This document shows, piece by piece, positions 23,733-35,731 of a stretch of DNA of 64,000 bases. The translations under genes were made by a program, and so were the position numbers. Positions within the stretch are counted from its first letter, which is position 1, and each line of letters opens with the position of its first letter. Location: contig CM060734.1 of assembly GCA_030704615.1 (NCBI GenBank), positions 48,622,042-48,686,041 on the forward strand, written 5' to 3'. Source of the stretch: Takakia lepidozioides. Taxonomy: Eukaryota > Streptophyta > Takakiopsida > Takakiales > Takakiaceae. The notes below the pieces were generated by a model. It ran no database searches and was not told the origin of the DNA. It saw nothing but the letters and a program-made list of their open reading frames with translations.

Positions 23733-23762
23733 AAAAAGGAGGCACACTACATATGTAGTGTG
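23731..23762 (+). other. B polypurine tract and adjoining 20-bp palindrome
   Basis: AAAAAAAGGAGG (23731-23742) is the polypurine tract. CACACTACATATGTAGTGTG (23743-23762) is a perfect palindrome covering the LTR start TGTAGTGTG. Its left arm equals the LTR terminal sequence CACACTACA, so the site looks like two LTR ends separated by TA. Confidence 0.7.
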
Positions 23763-26067
23763 AGTGCAAGGGGTAAAAATCAAGTTTTGTTTGGCATCAG
23801 GTTTCGGCACTACTACAAAGGGAGTGCCCTTCGTGCTAATGAAGGGGAGGAATTGTCCATAACTTGAGGTAATTCCATGGAAAGACTATGCTATTGATCT
23901 GCCAAGAACAAAATATGGCTAAGTAATGACATGCGCCTTTTCATCCCTAGGATGAATGATTTTCATCCATGATGTTGAACCCTAGAAGCAGGATGTGAAA
24001 TTCGAAGGGGAAGAGTGCGGGTATCTTTTCGCAGCTGCTGCAGTGGTGTTGGCAGCACAGGATATCTGAGAAAGTTCCACCTACGCAAAGGGTATCAGCT
24101 TGCTTTTAAGAGAAATGTTAAGAGCTCCTGCTTGGCTTTCTGTGCAAGAAGAAGCGGTGCCGCCTTCTTCGTAAGCAACGATCAAACCAGAGGGATCAGG
24201 TTTGTGATAAGGGCGGTGCACCACTGCTGTCGCCATTGTCTTGATGAGCACATTAATGAGGAGATGGAGCGGCTCAGCAGATGTTGGGGGATGAGAAATG
24301 CAGGCTGGTGTGTATAGCGCCTCAGGTTGTCTGTGATCAAATCTTGTAGCTGCTGTCTGTTTTTGAGCTTTAGGACCAGATCACTTTGTAAGGGAATCAG
24401 CTTGCCTTAAAGAGCGACGTTAAGGGATCTGGCTTGGCATTCTGTGCAAGAGGAAGCGGTGCCGCCTTCTGGTGTGTATGGCGCTTAAGCTATCTATAAT
24501 TAAGTTTTGTATCTGCTCTCTGTCTTAAAGGCTGTAGGACCAGATCACTTCATAGGGAAGAAATGCACATGTAGAAGGATAGGGTAGAGGTTGGCAGACA
24601 CAAGGATGTGCCAGCAGCTGAAGCAGAGCCGTCATGCCTTGATGAGGATTGGAATCACGATAAGAAGAACGTCGGAAATGGCTGACGAGGGAGAGGACAA
24701 GGTGCTTTCGTGACAGGCAGACCCACCGCTTCAATGAGTATAAGACAGATAAGTTTGAAGAGTGGTTCTCTCTCTTTTTTTTGGGTGACTTAGAAATCGC
24801 TTTGTGAAGTTTGGACTGTCTCTTGTATGTAGTAAGAGACACTGACATGTGAGGAAGAAAAAGAGCTTTGGAAATGGAATGAAGACACTGGACTTCAAAC
24901 CAGGATGGACTGGAGATGGATGCACCTGCTGTTACATTGTAGAGTAGGAAAAATGAATGGAAACAGGGTTGATTCGTTGCTGGGACAGAATGGTTGCTGT
25001 TGTTGTATTCTTGTTTCTTGTTTCAGCGTCATGAGCTTGTACAAACAATCTAGCCTGGATGTTGACACATTGCAGTCAATGTGGAACTAGCTTAGTAGGT
25101 AGAGGAAACCAGTGAGAGTTAGATTGAACTGTTGGAAACAACAAGAAGGGATGATGTGGATGGGGCAGAAAAACCAACATCTGTTTGGGTTTGGATCTGA
25201 TTCTCAGGGTGCTCTCAGCATGTGAACCACTGAGGTTCACAGTTGATGGGAAAAAGAGAGCTGTCAGGGTGTGTAAATTGAGACCTGTAGAAGGGCTGAG
25301 AGCTGTCTTGGGCAAATGGCTACACCTGGGAAAAGTAGAGTGTGAAGCATCTGTCATTGGCAAGAGAGGGACTGATAAAAGGGCTGATTATATCTTGTGT
25401 GACCAAGGTTGATTTCAATGCTGGGTGCACTGGATGCTTGGCTGAATGCGCATTGCATTGCATCATAGACATGCTACAGTGGAAAGAGTGAGGAACCTAC
25501 TCACCCTGAAGGAAAGAGAAAGGGAGAGAGAAAAGGACATAAGGGAGAGAGCTGACCAGCAAGAGGGGATGGAGAGGAATGGATGATTGGGGCGGTAAGA
25601 TAAAGAAAGCATGAACCCATGAAGGGCCAAACTGGTGGGCCTGCAACTCATGGCAGATCTGAGTTGCCTCCTTCCAAATCGTGATCTTATTACAAAGGGG
25701 ATTCCACTTGTTGCTGACCAAGGGAGCTGCCCACAAGGGCAGTGGTCATCACTGACGTAGGGCTGGTTGCATCACTGAAGACAGCATGGTAACAGGGCTG
25801 GTGCAGTGTACCAGGGAGAGGATGTTGTGTAGTAGTAGAACCACGGGTGAAAACAATACAGACTCCCCATCCATGTCTTCTCTTCCTGCGGCGTGGATGA
25901 GGATTGTGTGAACTCTGATCATGAAGGACCTGAGGGAAACCCACACCGAGTGACGAGGGTTGGATCACCTGAGAGGACATCTCCTTTCCTTCCCTCCAAT
26001 TGACTTGGGGAGGAGCACAACTACACTTGCACAGAAGGGGATTCACGCCCCTTCTTTTCACACTACA
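23754..26067 (+). repeat. 3' LTR of B
   Basis: Starts TGTAGTGTGAGTGCAAGG and ends TTTTCACACTACA, giving 10-bp terminal inverted repeats. It is nearly identical to 52715-50410; only a few small indels were seen by eye. An imperfect internal duplication surrounds GAAGCGGTGCCGCCTTCT (about 24150 and 24457), each followed by GGTGTGTAT.GCGC. Short ORFs on either strand show no coding character. Confidence 0.9.
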
Positions 26068-27212
26068 CCACCAACACTACAACAAGTCACTGTACCAGTA
26101 GCTGAACCTGTTGTTACTACAACCACACCGCAGCCACCACAGCCTGAGGTATGGGGCAATGCTGCTTTTAACCCACCTAAAACTCCAGCTGCAAGGGAGT
26201 ACAGTAGGGCTATGATTATGCCCTTCAACCAAATTCCCATCATGTTGGATTTGGCTTGGAAAGAATTTAGTCCTCCGCAATCATTCGCACATTACTACCA
26301 AATCATGCGCATTTGGCTGCCAGTGGCAACTAGGACTAAAGTTCTTCCAAACAATCGACCAATTGAAGATCATCACTTTGCACAGTACTGGCACGAAGCA
26401 GGTACCATGTTGAGGGAATTAATTGCTTTCCAAGTTGTACATGGATTCATTTATACCAAGACCAAGGAGGTAGCAAGTATTGTCATGGGATGCGGGTTAT
26501 ACTACGCTGCTTGTTTTCTGGTACGTTATCACATTGAGCAACACAAGATGCAAGCGCGCTTTCTGAGTTATTCTAGTGGGGATCATTGGGTCTTACCTTC
26601 AGTGCCACCTCATATGTACCTATATGAGGCAAAAGTTATGATGCAAAAGGATTTTCAAATTCGTTCATGGTTTCAAGCGGCCTGGAACAATTTGTCAACA
26701 CAGAAATTCGGCATTGATGATATTTTCTATAAGGGACATGTGACATGGAAATACTTGCACGATGCACACGTAATTGGTACCCCACTCACCTGGACAGCCA
26801 AGGAACTCAGTGTCTTCACCAATTTTGCTGTTCAGCGTTTACAGCAAGTTGTAAAATATAAACTTCCAGACATGGTAGGACAACATTGTATGCCCCAGAG
26901 GATTACACAAAAAGTTCGAAAATTAAAACACCTGAGAGGCGATGAGATTCTGATACAACTGTTTCTTCAGCGGATTCTTTTGACATGGGAGAAGACTATG
27001 CAGTTCAGATGGCAGAGAAGAAGCGACGGGGGTCTCCTATGCCGAAAGATTACCTCGATATCAGCCTCCAGAGGGCCTCACTTATCCAGGTAGTGTTCAA
27101 ACAATCTCCGTCAACCAGTGACAGACCTCGGGCTCGTACACACAGTCCGCCACGAAACTCTCAACGTCAAAAAGATGCTCACTCACAAAGGTTTGCTAAT
27201 CGCAATCAATAA
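26068..27212 (+). pseudogene. A1 ORF3, C-terminal part
   Basis: Best-preserved copy of the second ORF3 domain: VTVPVAEPVVTTTTPQPPQP, MIMPFNQIPIMLDLAWKEF, QIMRIWLPVATRTKVLPNN, IVMGCGLYYAACFLVRYH, SGDHWVLPSVPPHMYLYEA and YKLPDMVGQHCMPQR. A frameshift near 26940 separates the basic tail (SDRPRARTHSPPRNSQ) that ends with TAA at 27210-27212. Trp, Tyr and His are frequent and the domain looks folded. No family recognised. The N-terminal part is at 55342-52716, minus strand. Confidence 0.8.
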
Positions 27213-27233
27213 ACCGCGAGGACACGGCTTTTT

Positions 27234-28134
27234 GAGAGGGGAAGGGGTAATGTTAGAGGACTGCCAGGGACTTAGACATTTTTACGGGATCTGAGGAGTA
27301 CCCTTAATTTTGCACAGACTGAGACCAACAGGAGCCTTAGGGTTGACAGCAGCGCACTGTAGAGGGGGGTTACACGCCCGACACAGGCCCGTCACAGCCA
27401 ACAGCCAACACAGCCCGACACAGCCAAACACAGTCGCACAGCCAGTCACAGCCCTTCACAGTTTCACACAGCCAGTCACAGCTTGACACCTGTCACGACC
27501 ATAGGGAACGGATAGCAGGACAGGGAACGACTGTGGGGAACAACACTTGCAAATGGAACATGTTAGTTCACGGGCGACGGTTAGTGAGGGAAACGGTTAG
27601 TGCCAAGGAAGAAAGGGAGAAGCGAGGACTGGGAAGGGGATCAATCTTAAAAAAAACACTAGGGGGGGAGGACTTCTTGGTCATGGATGAGAGGGGATCG
27701 GGCGGAGAGCAAGAACGGAAGCAAGCATGGAGAGCACGGTGAAGGAGGAGAGATGATTAGTAAATGCTTGTTATATGCAAAGCTGTAGTGATATTGTAGA
27801 GGAGATTAGAGACACAATGGCTTCGGCCTGATACCTGATAAATCATAATTTGATACTTATACGATACAATCACACTGTGTAGAGAGATCTGAGTGAAGCT
27901 GTGGAATGAATGGATGAGTTGATGAGCAAGCTGATACTCAATTATCAATAGTAAGGTAGCTAGCTAACATGAATGCGGAAAGGAAAACAAATAGGACACA
28001 CCCCCATGATACACTAGCTGTAGGTCATGACTGATTGTTCTGAGCGGGCTGAGTACTTAGAGATTTCCAACTCTTCTATCTTGGAGTTTCCGCCTCGGAT
28101 AGCGAAGGGATGGGTGAGTAAAAGCCGCGCGACA
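27234..28134 (+). repeat. polypurine tract (27234-27250) and 3' LTR (27251-28134) of A1
   Basis: GAGAGGGGAAGGGGTAA precedes TGTTAGAGGACTGCCAGGG. The variant GATCTGAGGAGTACCC is shared only with the LTR at 62884-63821, confirming the pair. GGCTGTG-type array (reverse complement, CACAGCC) at about 27375-27490. Ends CGCGCGACA. Confidence 0.92.
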
Positions 28135-28636
28135 ATAGTTACTCATTTGTTCACAACAAGATTCGCAACAGGTTGAATCCCGTGAGGGCTGACAAATTGA
28201 TGTATGTGTATACCAATTGTCGACTGCTACGTGAGAGGGTAGCGGATGATGTTGCAGCATGGTATAAGAGGAATTTGCATTCTGAAGACTCTGCTTCTGA
28301 GGTAGATTCGATGAGTGACGATACTGAGCCTCAGAGGGAATCATCTTAGAGGAAATCATCTACCTCCAATAGTGAAGATGGATCCGATGATGCTCCCAAA
28401 AATGCGTATGACCCGTTTACGTTCACAGAAGAGGATGCTTATATCCAGCCGACCTTTGATGACCTTCTTGATGAAGTACGTATCGCAGATGAAGGTGAAG
28501 CTGCAATTGTGTCCTCCCCAGAACATGGTCCATAGAATGAAGTTGGGGTCGACCCTCGCCCCCCACTACACGTTGAAGCCACTGGTAGTGCCCCAATGGA
28601 GCTTAAAGGTGATGAAATTCCAGGACCGAGTGACGT
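28135..28636 (+). pseudogene. hAT transposase, C-terminal dimerisation end (middle piece)
   Basis: One frame through the block: SYSFVHNKIRNRLNPVRADK, LMYVYTNCRLLRERVADDVA, AWYKRN, then an acidic tail (SEVDSMSDDTEPQRESS, TAG, YDPFTFTEEDAYIQPTFDD, a second TAG, PPLHVEATGSAPM, GPSD). The first part is the conserved hAT C-terminal segment that follows CERNWS. The upstream CERNWSS is at 63822 on the minus strand and the downstream tail at 12727, minus strand. Both stops can be explained by CAG-to-TAG or CGA-type decay. Confidence 0.9.
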
Positions 28637-29536
28637 TGTTAGAGGGCTGTTTGGGACTTAGACGCTTTCACGGGTTCTGTGGGGTACCCTTAATTTTGTG
28701 CAGACTTACAGATGGTAGACTTAGGCCACACAGGTTTAGGGGTGGTAGACAGGCTCTCACAGTCTATCACAGCTTATCACAGCCCGACACAGCTTTGCAC
28801 AGCCAGTCACAGCACGACACAACTTTACACAGCCAGTCACAGCTCGGCACAGTCACAGCCCAACACAGTTTGGCACAGCCCGTCACAGCGCACGAAGGGA
28901 ACGGTTATCATTAGCACGGAACTACTGTGTAGGAACGACATCTGCAGAGGGAACGTGTTACTTCAGGGGTGACCGTTAGTTAGTTAGGCGGTTGGAACAG
29001 CTTGTAGGTAGATTAGGCAGAGCAGCACCAGGTAGGGGATCACTTCACAGGGAGCGCTTCTTGGTCATGCATGAGGGGAGATCAGGCGGAGAGCAAGAAC
29101 GGGAGCAAGGATGGAGAGCACGATAAAAGAGGAAAGATGAACAGTAGATGCTTGTTACATGCAAAGTTGTAGTGATATTGTAGGGCAGATTAGAGTCACC
29201 ATGGCATTGGCCTGATACCTGATAAATCATAATCTGATACTTATTCGATACAATCACACTGAGTAGAGAGACATGAGTGAAGCTATGGAATGAATGGATG
29301 AGTGAATGGAATCTGGTAGATACTGAAGCAATCTGATGCTTCAGTATACACAGTAAGGTAAAATGCTAACATGAAGACAAGAAGAAATACAAATAGGAAG
29401 CACAACCATGATTCACTAGCTGTAGGTCATGACTGATTGTTCTGAGCGGGCTGAGTGCTTAGAGATATCCAACTCTTCTATCTTGGAGTTTCCACCTCGG
29501 ATAGCGAAGGGATGGGTGAGTAAAAGCCGCTCGATA
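28637..29536 (+). repeat. 5' LTR of A3
   Basis: TGTTAGAGGGCTGTTTGGG ... GCTCGATA (terminal CGACA mutated to CGATA). CACAGCC array at about 28755-28890. Followed by PBS TTGACGACCATACTAGGG (about 29537-29554). Confidence 0.92.
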
Positions 29537-30121
29537 TTTGACGACCATACTAGGGAACTGGGTCAAGAACAACCAGATGTGACAGGCATCTGGTGGGATC
29601 ATGGTGGTTGGAGAATTAAAGAATTTGATGTGAATCAAATTCCCTGTGGAACTGAGAAGGAAAGATTGTCCAAACAATTCTTTCAGAGGTTCTAGGAATT
29701 GCTAGACGGTTGTAAAGAAAACATTCTTAAGAGAGTGCATGATGCTGACCCTGAGTGGGGTCTGGAGAAAGGAGTGATAAAGATTTATCAGGTGGCTTGT
29801 AGAGGGAGAGCAAGTTGGTTACCAATGCTGGTTTATGTGATAGCGTTGTTATCCATAAAACGAGTGGAGTTTGAAGGCTGGGAGGAACGGAAAGTGAATG
29901 TTTACACTCATATGCATGAAGAGTTGGTACTGGTAAAGAATTGGATTCCCAAGGATATGTGGATCAAAATTACACCAAGAACAACTTTCCAAACGTGTTT
30001 GCCATATGGTTATATGGTAACATAGACTTCTAGTATAGCCAAGGGTGCTTTGAAGCTTGAAAGAAACCCAGGCATATACGAGAGATACTACTGAAGAGAG
30101 TTTTGGTTATTGCCTCATTGA
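29429..30121 (+). pseudogene. A3 ORF0
   Basis: ATG 29429 lies inside the LTR. LEISNSSILEFPPRIAKGW continues across the LTR end (29536) and PBS (FDDHTRELGQ) to QPDVTGIWWDHGGWRIKEF. A TAG near 29693 interrupts, then DGCKENILKRVHDADPEWGL, YQVACRGRASWLPMLVYVIA, TPRTTFQTCLPYGYMVT and a second TAG. The frame ends (FWLLPH, TGA 30119-30121) just before the gag ATG at 30142. Confidence 0.75.
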
Positions 30122-30141
30122 AGATATGAAAGACATGGGAC

Positions 30142-33100
30142 ATGAATGATGAAAAAGAAGCTAGACTTCAAAGATATTCAGCAAGAGAGAGTTATTTTGA
30201 AAGCTAATTATCCATATCTTTGGAAGAGAGGAATAGACATAGGGGAGTCATCTGGACCTCTCACACCATTAAGATCGGAGAGTACATCACCTATACCGGA
30301 GGAACTAGAGTTGGATGCCACTCCTTCTTATTCTTTACAAGAAAGATTAAGGGATTTGGTACAGGAAGAAGATTAGCCACGAGGGGAGAGATCTGAGGTA
30401 CATCCCTGGATAAAAGATTTGACAGAAATCTTTGATAAGAATTGGCATGGAACACCAAAAGCAGGAACTCCAGTTTCTGAAACGGAAGACAAAGAAAGAG
30501 GAGAGGATGTGGCAGAGCCAACGGAGAGTTCAGACTCTCCAACACCATGGAAATTGAGTTACATGAGTGAAGAGGAAGAAACCCAAGAGCAGAACTTGGA
30601 AGATGAAAACAGCGAGAAGAAATTGGAAGATGAAGAGTATGAAGAAGTAGACCCAACAGTTGAGGTTGAGACTATGACCAGGACATCCCAACCTGTTGGA
30701 CCTGGATCAAGTGGAGCACTTGGATCACAGGCCAACGAAGGTGTCGGCTCAAGGGGATTAGGCGGGCAGCCTGGATCTGGCTCGGGGGGGACAAGGAGTG
30801 TGGGAAGTAGTGCAACTAGAGCTAGGAATACTGTGAATATAGTGGGGCCAGTAGCAAGGAGTGGTCAGGGGCCAGCATCTGGTGGAAGATCCACCACTAC
30901 AACAACAGGTCCTCAAGGACTAGCACAAACAGGAGGACCAGCACCTGTCAGGGGGCAGGGTGTAGGGCCACAGATGGCGGTACCTCCAACACGGGCAAAG
31001 CCACCTTTTCCAATATATGCAGGAAAAGGGGATCCTGATGTACACATTAGCCAATTTAAGCACATGTGTATTGTGAACAATGAGAATGGCGATGATGCCA
31101 AGATGAGACTGTTTCCTTGTTCACTTATCAAGAAAGCAAGTGAATGGTATGCAAGATTTCCGGATAATCATTTCCTAACCTGGAATGGCCTTAGTACGAC
31201 ATTCCGAAACAGGTTCAGGACAAGCAAAACTGAGGACGAAGTGTATGGAAGTTTACAATAGTTAAGGCAAAAGAAGCATGAAACTGTTGAAGAGTACATG
31301 GAAAAGATGGAATTAATGATGAAAAAGCTGGCTGTTGTACCAGCACCAAGGTTACAGAAGACTTGGTTTGTGAGTAGACTAAGACCAGAGTTGCAAAGGA
31401 AAGTGGATATGCTACCCCATAATACAGTGGAGCAGGCATTTGAAACAGCTAACAGAATTGAGCAATTGGGAATGCTCAGGAGAGAGAAAAAGGATGATGA
31501 GGACTCTGAGGAGGAGTCAGATGAGGAAGAAGAGCAAGAGCTCAAGAGGAAAAGTAAGAAGAAGGAAAAGTTGAAGAGGGATATCTATGAGAAAAGATTG
31601 GAAGAGATCTTGAAGTAGTATGCCACAGACGCTGCAACACATTGGAGGAAGGGTGTTTGGTGTGCAAAATGCCAGAATGAAGGCCATATCACAGCTGAAT
31701 GCCACATGAAGGAGAAACATTGTACTATCTGTAAAATGGATAACCATTCCACTGAGAATTGTTATTACAACATAAGGACAGCTGCAAGAGAACCTAGGCA
31801 AGTAAGGGTGCATCAAGTGCAGCCCCAGCCAAGAAGAAACAGTGATCAGGACCACTATGGTAGGCCTGGTGATTATAACAATGGTATGGAAGGGAGAGGT
31901 AATCCAAGAGGAAATTACCAGGGCAATCCCAGGGGCAACTATCAGGGTAATCCAAGGGGGAATTATCAGCCAGGGAATCAGGATTACAGAAATAATCCTA
32001 GAGCAGACCAAGGGCGAGGACCCAATGGTGAAGAACTGTGTTACTATTGTAATCATGCATGACATCGCAAGGCAGCCTGTCCATTCTGGATCAGACACCA
32101 GAATGAGATGAGAGCTCCTGTGAATGAGGGCCCAGTGGTGGCAGCTCACATGGTTAGGCCATGTTTTGTACCAGAAGTGAGTACGATGATAGTAACCAGA
32201 AGCAAAGCCAAACTAATACCTCCAGGAGATGAGGAAGATGATGATAATGAAGATGGCAGTGATGTGCCTGAAGATGATGAGGCTTGGAGAGATGAGAAGG
32301 AACTGCACAAAGAAGTGGCTGATACCATAAGGGAAATGCAGAAGAGTATTGATATCCATATGGCGGATTCCTCTGATTCTGAAAGAGAAGATGAATTGAG
32401 TGAGAATGAAGTGAAGAAAGAAGCTGTACAAGTGCAGGGTAATGAAGGGACTTTGGCTGAAGTAATATGCCAGTCCAAAGCGCGAGATTACCATTGGACA
32501 GCTATTGGCTGTGGCACCTCATTGTAGGCACAGGCTGTATCAAGCAATTAATCAGATTGCCCATGTGACAGGGAACACAGACCTGAACAGCAAGGTGTCA
32601 AGCTATACTGTGAAGCCAGAAGGGCGAGAAACAGTCATGGACTTTGATGATTCTATGCCAGTAATCCAATTGAGAATTGGAAGCACAGACTCGACTGATG
32701 TACTGATAGATGGAGGCTCTAGAGTGAATATCATGACAGACCAATTAAGGCTGAAGCTTGGTCTAAGTAACATGAAACCAGCCCCATTCACAGTAACAAT
32801 GGCAGATCAAAGAAGTGTCGCCATTAGGCTTGATAAGAGGAGTTAAGATACAGATTCAAAAGATGATCTTAAAGATCACAGTGACTGTATTGAAATGGAT
32901 GATGTCATGGAAGCTTACTCCTTATTGCTAGGTCGACCATGGCTGAAACAGGCCAGGGTATTCCATGACTGGAATTCCCAGTTATTAACTGTGCATGATG
33001 GGAAGCGCAAGATACAAATCACCACTAAGAAATCTAGTAGACTACTTGCTACGAGAAGACCTCGAGGAGTCAAAGAGTATGACTGGAGGGGAGGACTTGA

Positions 33101-35731
33101 TGAGGAGCAGGAAGCTACCCTGTTCGCTGCACACCCAGAGTGGGAGCAGGTTGTAGAGATGCAGTTGGAAGGCCTAAGTTGTTTAAAAGGTATCTGTTGT
33201 GGTGTAGGAACAGCAACACCAATTGAGGGGGGAACAAGCAGTTACCCACCACATTTCTATGAGGAAAGAGAGGGAGAAATGGAAATCCTAGAAGAAGAGC
33301 CACTGTAAGTTTACAGGATGAAGTAGTGGCTGGTTGGACAATCACAGCTGATGAGCAAGTGAGAGAAGTGAATGTGGGAACTGAGAAGGAACCGAGAATG
33401 GTGAAAGTAGGGGCTGACTTGGAGCCAGAATTCTTTGAGGAAGCTAAGAGTTTGTTCATCAAATACAGAGATGTATTTGCTTGGAGCTATGAGGATCTGA
33501 AAGGGATACCACCTAAGATCTGTCAGCATAAGATTGAACTGGAACCAGGGTCAGTACCAATCAAACAGGCAAGGTACAGAATGAATCCCAACTATGCACA
33601 GAAGGTTGGGGAAGAGATCAAGAATGTGATAGTTCCCAAGAAGAATGGTAAACTGAGAGTTTGTGTAAACTATAAGAAGTTGAATGCTTGTACAAAGAAA
33701 GATCCATTCCCTTTGCCATTCACAAAAGCGGTGCTGGACACTGTGGCAGGCCATGAGATGTACTCCTTCATGGATGGCTTCAGTGGGTATAACCAAGTGC
33801 AAGTGGCAGAAGAAGATCAGAGAAAGATAGCTTTCATCATCACAGACTGGGTGCTTATGCATACAAAGTCATGCCTTTTGGACTTTAATGCACCAGCAAC
33901 TTTTCAGAGAGTGATAAGTGAATCTTTCCATGAGTATCTGGATGATTTCATGCAGTGTTCTTAGATGACTTCAGTGTGTACAGTTCTAAGAATGAGCACT
34001 TGCATAAGTTGGAGTTATGTTTGGCCAGATGCAGGATGAGAGGTCTGGGCCTGAATCCATAAAAGTGTACTTTCTGTGTGAACTCAGGGGTACTTTTGGG
34101 ACACATTGTGTGTAAGAGGGGACTGCTTGTGGATCCCAGAAAGACAGAGGCCATTAAAGCCTATCCACCACCAGGAAATTTTAAGAGTCTAAGGAGATTC
34201 CTTGGACAAACCAGTTATTACAGAAGATTTGTCAAAGGTATGCACAGATAGCAGCACCATTGAGCAAGCTTCTGAAGAAGATGCAGTGTTTGCATGGACA
34301 GCTGAATGTCAACAGGCTTTTGAGGACCTTACATTGTCAGTAACACTACACCTGTACTGATTAAAACCTCACTGGCATGTAGTATTTCATGTTCACCGTG
34401 ATGCCTCAGGAGAAGCATTGGGAGCCGTGTTAGCCCAAAATGTTATTGGAAATATAGATTCACCTGTGTTCTATGCTAGCAGGTTGATGAACAGTGTTGA
34501 AATGAACTATAGCACAACTGAAAAAGAAGCATTAGCAATGATTTATGCAGTCAAGAAATTCAGGCATTACCTATTGGGAAGGAAGTTTATGTTTTATGTG
34601 GATCATCAGGCTCTGATTTATCTGGTGAACAAGCCTTTGATAAGTGGCAGGATAGCAAGATGGTTAATAATCTTGCACGAGTTTGAGTTCAAAGTTGTTT
34701 ACAAGCCTGACCGTTTGCATCTTGTGGCAGATCACTTGTCACGCCTAGCAACAGGAGAGCCCGCCACGGGAATAGACGACCAACTACCTGATGCGAATTT
34801 ATTTGCAGTGGAGGTGCAGGGAAGTGCAGATGATTGGTTAGACTGGCAGTGGCCAATTAGATACTACCTTACTCATGGTTAGTGCCCACCTAGTTATGGG
34901 AAGGAGCAGAGGAAGAGAATAGCTATCAAGGCTTTACCTTATACTATGATAGGGGGCAGAATATGTATAAGCTAGGACCTGATGGAGTTCTTAAACGATG
35001 CTTTCACCACCATGAAGTAAGTAAAGTTTTGGAGGAAGTTTATAAAGGAGTGGCTGGAGGTCATTTTGGAGAAGAGACTACCAATAGAAAGATACTACTT
35101 GCAGGTTACTGGTGGCCTACCTTGTTCAGGATGTACACAAATATTGCAAGAGTTGTGATGAGTGTCGGAGGCTAGGACCATTGCAGAGATCTGGGAAGAT
35201 GGCTTTGCATCCTACGATGCCTACTGAACCATTTCAGAAATGGGGACTAGACTTTGTTGGACCAATTAACCCACCAGCCAGAAATACACAGAACAAGTAT
35301 ATAATCACAGCCACTGATTATACTACAAAATGGGTGGAAGCTAAAGCTCTGAGGGACAACATAGCTCAGTCTACAGCAAGGTTCCTATATGAGAACATAC
35401 TTACAATATTTGGTTGTCCCCTGGATTTTATCAGTGACCAGGGAAGTCACTTCATTAATGAGACCATAGAACTATTGACTAAAGAGTTCATGATTGTGCA
35501 TAAGAAGAGTACAACCTATTACCCACAGGGTAATGGGCAGACAGATGCCACCAACAAAATATTATGTACTATCTTGGCTAAGATAGTCAATGCAAACTGA
35601 ACAGATTGGGATACAAAGCTGCTGATAGCTTTGTGGTCATACAGGACTTCATATAAAGTCACCACTAAGTATACACCATTCCAATTAGTTTATGGTATGG
35701 AAGCTTTACTTCCAGTGGAGTTCTTGTTACT
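30142..35731 (+). pseudogene. A3 gag-pol, 5' part through most of integrase
   Basis: Gag N-terminal acidic region 30.2-30.9 kb; capsid-like Gag 31.03-31.4 kb; knuckles near 31665 (CAKCQNEGHITAEC) and 32040; protease VLIDGGSRVNIM near 32705 (Gly to Arg beside the active site); RT MDGFSGYNQVQ near 33770; RNase H HVHRDASGEALGAV near 34395 and VYKPDRLHLVADHLSR near 34700; integrase zinc finger and LDFVGP (about 35250), ISDQGSHF (about 35430) and GNGQTDATNK (about 35535), where other copies have GQAEATNK, so the catalytic Glu is Asp. More than ten frameshifts or stops. It is cut at 35731. Confidence 0.9.

Larger units (their letters stand above)
22863..26067 (+). mobile_element. retrotransposon B, 3' part (integrase core to 3' LTR)
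   Basis: Starts inside the integrase at the A2 insertion site and continues the frame that stops at GNQ|Y at 44704 on the minus strand. It ends with a 2.3-kb LTR identical in plan to 50410-52715. Immediately after it, ORF3 of A1 resumes. Confidence 0.93.
26068..28134 (+). mobile_element. retrotransposon A1, 3' part (ORF3 end, PPT, 3' LTR)
   Basis: Resumes A1 after B. CCAGTACCAC (ending 52716, minus) and ACCACCAACACTAC (from 26067) share ACCAC, the B target duplication, and join the ORF3 frame. Ends at LTR 28134 followed by ATAGT, matching GTAGT before the A1 5' LTR (63826-63822, minus) at 4 of 5 bases. Confidence 0.93.
28637..35731 (+). mobile_element. retrotransposon A3, 5' half (LTR to integrase)
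   Basis: Plus-strand order: LTR, PBS, ORF0, gag, nucleocapsid, protease, RT, RNase H and integrase up to PVEFLL, where the inversion breakpoint cuts. Preceded by target-site copy GACGT within the hAT frame. The 3' half is at 18502-12728, minus strand. Confidence 0.93.

Noticed and set aside
24015-24317. 100-codon ORF present identically at 24015-24317 (plus) and 52150-52452 (minus)
   Set aside because: It lies inside the B LTRs, so identity is due to LTR duplication. Cys/Arg/Ser-rich with no conserved pattern.
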